Shown piece after piece: positions 1 to 10,500 of a stretch of 64,000 nucleotides of DNA (its first letter is position 1; the number at the start of each line of letters is the position of its first letter). The notes under the pieces are model-generated. The model was not told the DNA's origin. It saw only the letters and a program-made list of their open reading frames with translations, and ran no database searches. The position numbers and the translations under genes are program-made. Source of the stretch: Cheilinus undulatus (Eukaryota > Chordata > Actinopteri > Labriformes > Labridae). The DNA lies in contig NC_054886.1 of NCBI RefSeq assembly GCF_018320785.1, positions 33,587,732-33,651,731 of the forward strand. The letters run 5' to 3'.

Positions 1-896
1 TTATTTTTAAAGGGAATCTGGAGACCCCCCTCCCACTGCCTTAAGGAACTCTTCGATTCAGAAACCTCCAGTCAAACAAATCCAGTCTTCTCTGCCCCCA
101 GAGGTAAACTCTGCTCAGTTGAGTTTAGCTTCACAGAGCAGCTGAAAGCCCCTCAGATCATCGATTCTTCTCACATCTCTCTGTGATAAAGCTGACTCTT
201 TACAAATGGACTGCCAGGCAAGTTAACCCAGTTTATCTGTTGAATTGTTTGTTCTTAACAGTTGATTGTAGTTTTTGAGTGTTTAATTGTTGTTGCTCAC
301 TGTTTTGTTATCATCTTTCAAATGTAAAGTGTTGTATTAGAAAAACAGAAATGCATTTAGGTGCAAATCCTCATTATTAATGAAGTTATTGATTCTAGAC
401 TGAGCTGAATGATGTTGTTCACAGTTTTCAAATAGACTGACCCAGTTCTCATGATAGTTTTCAACATTTATCTGAGGTGTGTGGCTGACTCGTAGCTTCA
501 GTGTCTATTTTAAAGATGGGCCGTTTAACCACATTGCTCCATTATTTTAGGTGTTCTCATGTCTGAAGATGCAGTTTCAGATTAGAAAGGTGCAGCAGCA
601 TCTAACTCACCTCACTGTGGTCAGCTTCATCATGTGAAAAGTTTAGATATGACATCTGCTAAGAACTTCACATGTACTGCGAAATAGTAATAATAAGAAA
701 AAACAAGTGTGGACCAATGTAAAAAAAAAGGGCAAATTTAAAAGGCTTTTCACTTTAAAAGGAAGTGTTTGGAGTTTTTAGCTTGATGCTTTCATTTATC
801 ACTCATTTCTTTCAGAGTGACTTTAAGGACAGAGAAATTCTGGTCAGTCAGCAGACAAGTGTTACACTGAAGACATTTTCATACTTCAATAACAGT
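1..896 (+). other. 3' flank of a probable upstream FCRL-like gene
   Basis: No coding exon is visible. The stretch at about 225-660 runs parallel to the sequence downstream of the FCRL genes in this window (45955-46260, 54895-55230 and 62840-63120). Shared short strings include 'agactgagctgaa', 'atctgaggt', 'tctattttaaag' and 'cactgtggtcag'. The first 30 bases resemble the right end of the hAT-like family ('ggaatctggagaccccc'). The simplest reading is that another FCRL copy lies just left of the window and only its 3' flank is included. Homology with the LAAO duplication starts abruptly near 897. Confidence 0.5.
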
Positions 897-2035
897 TTCC
901 AACTGTTTCATACTGGCTAAGCCAATTCCATAGTAAGGAAAATGTCATTAATGTGGAAGACTGTTGAAATGCTCTGATGAAACAATAGTTCTGTCTATGT
1001 ATCTTTACTGAACCTTTACAAATCCACCCTTTTATTTTTGGCACCAGTCATGCCTGGTTTGTGTGGAGTTTTTTGTGTTTATCACCCAGAACTCTTTTAT
1101 AGTCTACAACATTTTTAAATCCCCATGTTCCTCACAACCCACTATTTGCATGTCCAGTTTGAAAATCTACAGACAGTTGAGGTAAAGACTTTGACATTCT
1201 GGAGGAGAGAACATGTGACATTTTAACCACATTTCACTATCTGACCACCTCCTTCATTAGGAAATCTGACACACACATCTACGTCATTTTCAGCTATTTA
1301 CTCTTATTTAATGTAACATTTTGGATGAAAACATGTGACAGAAAATCAATTGAACAAAACAAAAATGTTGGTTTCTCATGTGTTATCATTGACTTTTCTT
1401 ATTCCAGGCACCCATCCTTGACCCTCTGATAATAACACTGTGACCCACTTTGGGACTCAACCTCCTGGTTGAGAACCACATGCTCAGGTGACACACCTGT
1501 ATCAGGTAAATAGTTGGAATTTAACACTGTGTGTGGTTCTAGAGAAGATTTTAAGTCTCTTTGAAGAGGCAGATATTCTAGGCGACACACCTTTAGCCGT
1601 TAACTACTTGGTAAACACTTGTATGATAATAAACCCAAAGCTACCCAGCTATTTTAAAGATTATTCTGTGTTATATTTCTTTGTTGGGTTTATTGTGGTA
1701 GTGATCTTGTGAAAATAGAGGAAACACTCATTAATATTTACTTGGGGATTTTACTAATAATTAAAGATAAATAGCTGTAGTCACCTAATCATGGAGATTA
1801 ATGACAACAAAGAAGTTGATAAGGAAATCAGATCAAACCTAGGAATTTCTCTGGTAGCTGGAGAGGTGTAAGTTCACATGGTTGTTGCCAAAGAGTTCTG
1901 AACGCCCTCCTGCACTCCTTTATCTGGAACAGCCACACACTTTAACAGCTCTCTGTTGGTGCATATCCACAGGATCATGTTTTTGCAAGATCAGAATGTG
2001 TGGGCGGCATGAAAAAATTGGTCTTAAGGCATTAA
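897..2035. repeat. Unit-1 left flank, no gene seen
   Basis: This non-coding stretch is nearly identical to 20529-21630. It includes short matches to the hAT-type end ('ggttgagaacca', near 1466) but no bounded element. Short open frames on both strands here have no recognisable domain and are interrupted in the other copy. Confidence 0.6.
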
Positions 2036-2039
2036 TTAA

Positions 2040-2203
2040 CCCTCTATTGCATGACTTTTTATTTTTTTGAGAAAAAAATATTTCACCCTACTTTTTGGTA
2101 GCTTGGGGGTCCTAATTGAGAGATCAACCAAAAAAATTTTCCCACCACCACCCATACTCCAGATTTTGGTTCGTTGCCTCAGGGCAACAATGTGCAATAA
2201 GGG
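2040..2203. mobile_element. Short piggyBac-type MITE (left part of compound)
   Basis: The left end CCCTCTATTGCA is answered by 'tgcaataaggg' at about 2193-2203, which is an inverted end of the same type. The palindrome 'gttgcctcagggcaac' lies just inside the right end. This gives a MITE of roughly 165 bp within the larger TTAA-bounded block. Confidence 0.5.
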
Positions 2204-3318
2204 TACCAAAACGTGATGGTTTACAATATATACAAAATAAAACAAATAAGCAGTTTATAAAATAAATTACATTATATTTTAACTAGCAGCACATCAAAAA
2301 ACAACTTTATATTCATATATTCTATAATCAAGCATTTATTCCATTCCATTTACTATTTTTATTGATATACCACAGTATACTACTCATATGATAGTAGTAG
2401 TACTGTAGTTACCTAAAACAGTATACTACTACTCTAGAGAATAAATATTTATTATCTAACTAACCTTCTTCATATGTAATGGCAAAGGAAAAGATAATCT
2501 GAACCTAACTGTAAAGTTTCTTGCTTTTTAGAGCTTAAACTGCATTATACACATGTTCAGTACTTTTCCCTATAAAGATGGAGTCAGATCTATCAGTGAC
2601 GGACAGAATGGTTCCGCCCATGAAGACTCCATGTTTTTAACCCTGCTCTACCCCTGTATTACCTTTTTTATAAGTAGGCAAAGCCTAGTGTGAGGAAACA
2701 AATGTACTTTTCTATGCCTTTGTAGGTCTGAATGCATGTTTACATGCAGGAGTTAGTCTGCTCATGTCAGTAGAAGTGATTCTGTGAGTCTGAATAACGT
2801 GTTATTTGAACCTGTTTCAGTCCCAGTGTGTCTTTGCTACAGTATTTGGTGTAGAACCAAGGAAAGCTGTTGCTGTGGATGCAGTGCAGTTGCAGTGGTG
2901 GATGTAAACAGACCATCTCCTATAAAAGACAGTCAAGCATACAGAGTCACAATAGGACTTCTCCAGCCTTCTAAAAAGGACTCACAGAACACTGGTATCT
3001 ACACATACACCATAGCTAACTCAATTATATCAAAAATAATATCTGACTGGCTAATGACCAATTTAAAATACTCATTATTAAATTACTAATCACAAATAAT
3101 AGTGTTCTGAAAACTGTAACATAGTGCCTCTCAGTCCCGGTCCCTGGGACCCTTTTTTGCTTCTTTTTGATTGATTTATTTTATTAATTGGATTTAAAAC
3201 AAGCTGATCATTTGGTCCAGATGTAATGAAGAAGACAAGCATCTAAACATGCAGGGTGGGATGTCTTCAGGGCCAGAGTTGAGAACCACTGCTTCATCAA
3301 AATTACTCTAACGGTAGT
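2204..3318. other. Internal part of the TTAA compound block; no gene
   Basis: AT-rich sequence between the two MITE-like ends, with no recognisable protein. A 101-codon open frame at 2784-3089 shows no domain or splice context. A sequence ending 'gttgagaaccactg' near 3290 resembles a hAT end, so a further decayed element may be nested here. Confidence 0.4.
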
Positions 3319-3717
3319 GGCCTAACTGCACAATGTTGCCCTCAGGCAACGAACCAAAAAACTCCTTTTTGGTAACTAAAAAATATCATGAAATGTCTTT
3401 AAACAATAAAAGATACTTCCTAACATATTAATGCACATGCACATATTTTTATTTATGAAGTTATTTCAATTTTATCATGTGAAATAACAGTATTTAACTT
3501 GCTGATCTCTGGCGCCACATCCTATGCCGTTTTGGCTCCAAAAAGTTATGCCCCACCCCCCTATAAAATATCACAACCACTACCAATCCTTTTATTATTG
3601 CTAACAATTAGTTCTTGTGATATTATATTTAAAAAAGAACACCAAGAAACTATAGGGGTAAGTGTAATGACAATAAAACTGGTTCGCTGCCTGAGGGCAA
3701 CGTTATGCAGTAGAGGG
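3319..3717. mobile_element. Short piggyBac-type MITE (right part of compound)
   Basis: The left end (about 3319-3356) reads through 'actgcacaatgttgcc' and 'caggcaacgaacc'. It is the inverted counterpart of the right end (about 3680-3717), which reads 'ggttcgctgcctgaggg' and then 'atgcagtagaggg'. The roughly 38-base terminal inverted repeats include a 'gttgccctcaggcaac' palindrome. There is no coding content. Confidence 0.55.
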
Positions 3718-4089
3718 TTAAGGATTTTATTGATGACTATTGTGAAACTTTCAACTTGAACAAGTAATAAAGATAGCATATTCCACAAAATCTAAAAAGA
3801 AAAACAGTGTTTCAAAGACACTCTTGTAATATTAACCAAGTAATTCATTCAAGTTTTCTGCTGTTCGGATGCATTATTTATTTGTATAGTTTGGTTTGTT
3901 TATTTGCTCATTATGAAAAAGGAAGAGAACAATACAAGCTATTTAAAGGCATGACTGTACAGCAGTGTCTGTTGATAAGTCATCAGAGTGACTATATGCA
4001 TATTTTACTGTGTATTGACTGAGACTTGGACTGACTTAAAGGAATCTGAAAGTGCTGGGCAGATCTTGATTTTGCACATATTTATATAT

Positions 4090-4905
4090 GAACAGCTCCT
4101 GGTGAACTTTTACAGCAGCACAATAGAGAGCATCCTCTGCCCCTGTGTTACAGTCTGGTGCAGCAGCTGCACTGCAGAAAACCGCAGGGACTTGGCCCGT
4201 GTGGTTAAGACGGCACAGAGGATTGTGGGGACCAGGCTCCCAGAACTGGACTCTGTTCACACTAGCCGACTACAAAAGAGGGCTAGGAACATTGTCGAGG
4301 AACCAAAACACTCAGCTCATGGACTGTTTATCCCCCTCCCAACCGGAAGGAGACACAGGACAATCAAAAACACCCACAAGCAGATTGAGAAATAGCTTCT
4401 TCCCCAGAGCTGCTGCATCCCTCACCCCACCCCTCCCACAACAAAAACAGATTTGCCCCTCCAAGCCCCTGAACACACACAAACACACTACACTTACCTC
4501 ACTTTCAGATGGACTCATCCCCACTGAATGCCAGTCAGATGCACTATATAAATAAGACTGTAACCACCAACGTCAAATGTAACAACTGTTTTAATACCTG
4601 CACTTGCCAGCAGACAACCTCTACTCCATTTCTTAAAACTTGCACTATGTACACTTTATTCAATGTTCACAACTGTCATAATGTTTACACTCCACTCAGG
4701 GAAGGTTTTCACTTGTGCAATATGATTCATTCTCTCTTTACACTATTGTGATTCTCTCTTTTACTGCTATTGTTATTCTATTTTATTGTATTTATTCTAT
4801 TTTTATTCTATTTTATTATCCTTAGTCTATTTTATTCTAATTTTACTGCTGCTGGACTCTGAGTTCAAAACAAAATTTCATCTCTCATCAGTCTTTCTGA
4901 TTCTG
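4090..4905 (+). mobile_element. Non-LTR retrotransposon 3' fragment
   Basis: Translation from about 4100 gives the C-terminal end of a fish LINE polyprotein (FYSSTIESILCPC, then RRDLARVVKTAQRIVGT, then LPTGRRHRTI). The frame breaks near 4395 and continues as SFFPRAAASLTPP in another frame. A 3' UTR-like T-rich tail ends near 4900. Flanking sequence on both sides matches unit 2 near 23500-23560, which lacks the insert. It is heavily 5' truncated and inactive. I did not assign a clade. Confidence 0.75.
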
Positions 4906-5119
4906 AAACATACAGGTCTGAAATTTGTTCATGTTAAAAAGTTCTAAGAGTTTGTTTTCTCTGAAAAGAAGAATTTGAAAATCTCTCAAAAATGTCTTCT
5001 AGATTAAGACAAATGTATGTAAACAAGTGGGACATTTGGCTGCCCTCAAAGTTTTAAAGGACATGAGTTGGGATAAACTGAAACGTGATGAAAATTTAAG
5101 ATACAAGAATTATACAAGA

Positions 5120-5757
5120 GTAATTATTTCTAAGTATTTAAATTGTATCAATAAAAATGTCTTCTAATGTAAAGACAGAATCAGTCAAGTTTAGAATTTG
5201 TTTAGCGTGAGAAGTCTGGATTTTCCAACTCTTCAACATATTGTCCACATTTGCAGTTATGGAGGAAGAGATTAGCGTGGACGATGCTAACGCGCCATTT
5301 TTATCAGAAGGTGACAACATTTCTTCGTTAAAGGAGAACAAAGAACAGCAGTGAGTTCTTTTCTTTTCATAAACGACAAAAGTCGAGTACTAACATGTCT
5401 ATAGTCGCCATGTTTCGCGTTATTCCTCAGTAGCTGCACACGCGCAGCTTGATAGCTGCTACGTCACGTGTTTTGTTGCTCTGATTGGCCCGTAGAGATG
5501 TGACAGACAGAACGTTCACCCAATCATACTCAGAGGATTTTTGAAAGCCTCTGCCTTTTCTCAAACATTTCCTATAGAAGCTTCCTATTGAAGTTTCATA
5601 CATCCATCTGGCGTGTCAGGTTAGTGGCGTATTGCATTCATTTGAAAATCAAAAAAATCCTCCTGTTTTCACGACATAACTATCTTGTAAAACAGAAATT
5701 TATTTATTTTTGAATTTCTTGTTTTTACGAGATAGTATCTCTGTTATTACAAGATAG
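5120..5757. other. Unit-1-specific insert with dispersed repeat and exon-like ORF
   Basis: Unit 2 has different sequence at this place (about 23750-24437). Positions 5470-5640 match, in inverted orientation, the dispersed repeat in FCRL-A intron 7 (about 41000-41175); both contain a 'ttgttgctctgattggccc' string on one strand. A short open frame from ATG 5259 (MEEEISVDDANAPFL...) ends at a possible splice donor at 5351. It has no recognised relative and is best treated as transposon-derived until expression is seen. Confidence 0.4.
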
Positions 5758-5875
5758 TATCCCGTAAAATCCAGTTGCAAGAGTGTGTAGAAATGAAACT
5801 TGAGAATGAACTCATGCTGTATGAGGTGAGGCCAGTCTGGTGAGAAATTAACTCCAGTAACCAGGAGGAGGGAAG

Positions 5876-5881
5876 TATAAG
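5876..5881 (+). promoter_or_regulatory. TATA-like box of LAAO-1
   Basis: The sequence 'agtataagagg' lies about 65 bases before a splice donor and is preserved at the same place in unit 2 (24550). The region from about 5758 to 5945 is strongly conserved between units, and homology resumes here after unit-specific inserts. This fits a core promoter, with transcription predicted to start near 5905. The prediction rests on sequence alone. Confidence 0.5.
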
Positions 5882-5904
5882 AGGAGGCTGAGATTTCACC
5901 TCAG

Positions 5905-5945
5905 ATTACTGTAACAACAGACTCTCTTCATGAAGCTTCTCAAAG
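5905..5945 (+). other. LAAO-1 5' untranslated exon (predicted)
   Basis: The sequence ends 'cttctcaaag' followed by the donor gtagga at 5946, and the same exon and donor occur in unit 2 at 24619. It contains an ATG (ATGAAGCTTCTC). Joined to the next exon of unit 2, this would code five residues and then meet a stop, so it looks like a short upstream ORF and not the LAAO start. The 5' end is a guess. Confidence 0.45.
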
Positions 5946-6462
5946 GTAGGACTGTTGGTTTCTATTTCAGAGTCGTTATCAGGATGTTGAAAAGACATTT
6001 CTTTAATTCAGTGTTTACATTTTCCATGATAAAAGTTTCTTTTAGATCAGAGATATAGAAGAATGCATGTTAAATTAAATATATGATTTAGTGAACAGTG
6101 TTGAGTAATGATACCTTTAGAAGATTACAGACATTTTGACATAACTTCTTAAGTTAAAGTTTATTTAGGAGAGTGAAACATTTGTTACATTTATGCTACC
6201 CACATTTTAGTCTTTTTGTGATTTCTTGTTGCATTTTTTAAATCTCCTGCTTATTTGTGATTAGTAGCACTTAATAAGTATAATAACTGAACATTGGATC
6301 TCATGTTTTTTTCTTTTTTTTTTTTAAAGACATCCTATTTGAGGACAGTGGGTTTATTTTATTATAAATTGCCATGAAGAAACAAGTGTGTGAAAATTAT
6401 ATTCAAACAAAGTGGTGTGTAAAGAGAGTTGGAAATGTCCTGAAAGAAAAAGGATTTAATAA

Positions 6463-6466
<4 letters not shown>

Positions 6467-6502
<36 letters not shown>
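6467..6502. repeat. (TC)n microsatellite
   Basis: About 18 TC dinucleotides, followed by a TA-rich run. The equivalent site in unit 2 (25023-25062) is also a (TC)n tract of different length. Confidence 0.95.
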
Positions 6503-6538
6503 TATATATATATATTTATATATATACACACATATATA

Positions 6539-7080
6539 CAGAGCTTAACAAATGTATTAGACCACCTGTCATATCTGTCTCAGAGACCATCCAGCATCAT
6601 GAAGTGCTTTAATGCGGACTCTTTCATTTTCAGTCAGCTCTCCAGGTTTTACCATTTTGAACAGGAATGAGGAATTTCAAACTGAATTCACCCAAATTTG
6701 AGCCGGCTCACTGGGCTTCTCTGAGAAGTCAGAAATGAATCAAACATGACATTCAAGCACTTAAACTCATTTTTCTGTTCAGGAATGCAAGTAAATAACT
6801 ATAATCTGACATATTAATCAAGAAATATTAATGTGCTTTAATATTTTTTCAGTTTTTTTGTAAATCAGTAAATTTGAAAACTCATGGATAACAATAATAA
6901 TTCCATTTAAGCATTAAAAATATAATTTGGGTTAAAGAGCTTCTACATATTGGTGTATTAACCATTGCAGAAACATAAAAATGATTTTGGTAATTACCAA
7001 TGCTGTTAATTTAGGGCAGCTGTGGCATAAACCTTACTTTGGTTAGGGTAAGGCTGGTCTAATAAATTTTTTAAGCACTG
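6539..7080. mobile_element. Tc1/mariner-type MITE in LAAO-1 upstream region
   Basis: The element is bounded by TA on both sides. The left end is CAGAGCTTAACAAATGTATT and the right end is the imperfect complement (ctaataaattttttaagcactg). The same element sits at 25105-25620, so it predates the LAAO duplication. One end occurs alone at 19773, and an internal part occurs at about 41668-41886. There is no transposase, so it is non-autonomous. Confidence 0.75.

Positions 7081-7126
<46 letters not shown>
7081..7126. repeat. (TA)n(CA)n microsatellite
   Basis: A run of TA followed by about 14 CA dinucleotides directly after the MITE. A short ATCT tract follows at 7191-7228. Confidence 0.9.
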
Positions 7127-7129
<3 letters not shown>

Positions 7130-7550
7130 TATTGTGTTTTTTAACCCCCTGTCTTATGTTTGTGTGTATGGACCCTGAGTCTAAATTAAAATCAATCAAT
7201 CTATCTATCAATCTATCTATCTATCTATGAAACCAAAAACTATCTATCCATCTGATTGAAACTGATACTGATTGAACTCAAAGGACTGAACATTTCAAAC
7301 AATGTTTTCAATTAGTTCAAACAACATTTCTTATTATAATGCACGACAAAAAAGATCCTTCTTTTACATTCGTCTTAACTGTTCTTTAATTTCTTGAACC
7401 ATACCAATTTATTTTACTTAAACACTAAAGACAGCCTGCTGTAAACATATGGGATCCAATTTCAGTCCAAAGTGTAATAATTCAACTGTTGTTCCTTTTT
7501 TCTCTTTTCTTCATGCTATTAAAGGCAAAAGGCTAAAACTTAAAACAGTG

Positions 7551-10500
7551 ATGGCTCTAAAGATGCTGACATGGATGTCATGTAAGTATAATGCAATAGT
7601 GTGTCTTTTTAAGAGGAAGTAATGGAAACAGTGATGATTCCACAAACTGTAAACCAGTGACTGAAAGCCCACTCCTTTATCTACTTCCCTGTCTGTGGCT
7701 CTGAGGAAGAGCTCCCTCCCTCTATTTCATCATGCTGCTGAAAAGTAATTTTCGCTTTCTATTAAATATTTATTTAGAGGAACTACAGCACTGCACTCAT
7801 CAGACTTTTTATGCTGTTGCTAAACATCACACACCTGAAGAAGTCGAGTTTCCACAATACCGACCAACACACTTTGGATTTCTTGTCATTTCCACAGCTG
7901 AATTAAAAAAAAAAAAAGCACAGTTTCCAATGTTATTAGAATGAAATGAGGTTTTGCTTTTGACTGAACTAAATGTGTGCTGATGTTTCAGTGTTATTAA
8001 GTAGACTAAAAACTGCTCATAGTAATTTGATTCAATACATAATTAAAGACTGAGAGCGGCTGTTCAAAAACATTTCCTCTTGGAGTAGATTGTATGATTG
8101 TCTTTTTCTTTCCAGTTGCCGTTGGTCTGTTTCTGCTCGGCTTGTTCCATCTGTGCCCTGCAACTGGCACGCCCCAGCAAACTCTGGCAGACTGTTTGGA
8201 GGACAACGACTATGATAAGTTGTTGGACACTGTGAAAACTGGCCTCCCACGCGTCAACACATCCCATCATGTTGTAATTGTTGGAGCGGGCGCGGCGGGA
8301 CTGACGGCTGCCAAGCTACTGCAAGACGCAGGACACAAGGTACATGCTACATGCTAATGCTCTGCTGCAGACAGGGACTGTGATTTCAGTGTGTATGGAT
8401 AAAAATTAGTGCATCATTTCTGAATGCTTCCTATTTTCATTAAAGTGGTCAGCTTTTTTAAGTAAAATAATATTCTCTTTAAAAAATATTTTAATGTTCA
8501 CATTATCCAGCACTCCAAAAACTATTTATCTATCATGTAATGTTTTTAAGGCTCTCTGTCAAACATATCAAACAAGTCCAGTTAGGAGCAAGCCTCAGAC
8601 TGTCATACAGTTCTCATCTTTTATTAACAAACATTGGTAGGCTCTAGAAATTGGAAATTTATGGGTTATCATTCATTCATTTTGTAAAGGTGACTATTGT
8701 AGAGGCCAGTGGTCGTGTTGGAGGACGGGTGGAGACCTACAGGAATGAAAAAGAGGGCTGGTACGCTGAGTTCGGGGCCATGAGGATCCCAAGTTTCCAC
8801 CAGTGAGTATGAGGTTTTAAAATAAAAGTAGTCATATACATTTAATTATGCATAAAGTCGGGATATAAAGGTTTTGGCATGGTGCCTTGTGGATGCTGTG
8901 TGACTGCAAGTTGCGTTACTTCTATTCCTAATTCCCATTCCATGACTTTTGCACAGCAAGGTTATTATATTTAACTAAAACTAACTAAAGACCTAAAATG
9001 TAAAAATAATTTTAGTTGACTGAAACTAAATAAAAACTGAGCTTTTCAGAGAAAACAAAAACTAACTAAAACGCATTTCTGTGCTTATGAAACTAACCAA
9101 AATGAAATAAAATTAGAGACAAAATCTCCTTAGTTTTAGTCTTTGACAGCACCATGCTAACTGACATGTACACCCAAGCCTGGAGGGTAAAACTGCTAGG
9201 TTAGATTGAAGACTTCACTCAGTGATATTTAGGTCTTGAGTTGCACACAAACACTAAAATTGAATAAATTAATTGAAAAGTGAAGAGCTCTTTTGGGTCT
9301 CACCCCTGACCAGTATCCTGTATTGCCAAAAAAAACTAAAACTAACACTAAAATGTACAAAAACTAAACTAAAACAAAGCATTTTTGCAAAAAAAAAAAA
9401 AAAAAAACTAAACTAAAGAAGCAAACCAGCAAAAGAAACTAATTAAACTAAACTGAAATATAAAACAAAAGGTAAAACTAAGTAAAAATAAAAACTGAAC
9501 TATCATAACCTTGGCCTGTAGCGTGAGAATTTGCACCAATTTAATGTCTGCTGTGTGCCTCATTTTTGCACCATATCCTCAAGAGAGTTTGCACTAATCA
9601 TATGCTGCACTAACACACCTGTGCACATTTTCAGCTGTACACATTCATGCCTGTTTTGCCACTATCCATGTAGCAAATTTTAGATAAATACATAAATATC
9701 AAAGACCTTCCTGCTATTGCTCTGTTGACTGGACACAACTTTTTTTCTGATATTTGCACAGGATATTTGTTTGTGGATCTAGCTTTTATTGTTTCCTGTC
9801 AAGCAAGAAACTTAAACCAGCAGATCTTGGTGTGAATCATGGCCCACTGTATAGTTAAGCTGTGATATCCATTATTTTGTATTCAACCTGAAAAAATCAA
9901 ATAAACAAAAAGGTTTTTTAATCATTTGTGTAGTTAATAATTTTCTTAAAAATTTTGTTGAAAAATAATTAAAATGGGTTAGAAATTGCTGAAATCAGTT
10001 AATAATTGCAAGAAAAAGTGGAGAAACTAGATTTTTAAAGTAGCAGAAATGGATTAGAAGTGGCACAAATTAGGGGGAAAAAAGGCAAAAAAAAAAAATA
10101 ACCGAAAAAGATAAATACGGTTACAGTGGCAAAAATGGGCATTTATAGTGGTAGAGAGTTCAAAAGTGTCTGAAATGGTTTAAAATTGGCAAAATAGGGT
10201 GTAAGTTTGGTGAAATGGGATGAAAAATTGATATAAAATGTCAAAAAGTGTCAACTGAGGGAGAAGAAATCGGCAGATATTGGTAGAAACTGGTTAAACC
10301 AACAAAAAGAGCATATCTGACAGTGAAATGTGGTAGAAATGGGACACAAATGCATATGAAAGGTGGTTAAAGGGGTTAAAAGTGGCAATAATCGGTCAGC
10401 AGAAGCAGTGTTAGGAGTAAGTGGTAAGAAATGGTTTAGAAGTGGCAAAAACAGGCAGAAAAATAGTGGGGATAAGGGTTTAAAATGGACAATGTGTGTT

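Larger units (their letters stand above)
2040..3717. mobile_element. TTAA-target (piggyBac-type) compound insertion
   Basis: The block is flanked by TTAA on both sides (2036-2039 and 3718-3721). Its ends are imperfect inverted repeats: CCCTCTATTGCATGAC on the left, and a right end whose complement begins CCCTCTACTGCATAAC. LAAO unit 2 has the uninterrupted target, 'attaattaagga', near 21850. A TTAA duplication with CCC-type ends is the signature of piggyBac-like elements. No transposase remains. Palindromic motifs near 2172 and 3340 and a third end-like sequence near 3319 suggest two short MITEs captured in one block. Confidence 0.75.

Noticed and set aside
5929..5944. ATG in the LAAO leader exon as the true start
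   Set aside because: In unit 2 the spliced frame meets a stop right after the junction, whereas the ATG at 7551/26048 leads into a hydrophobic signal peptide in both copies.
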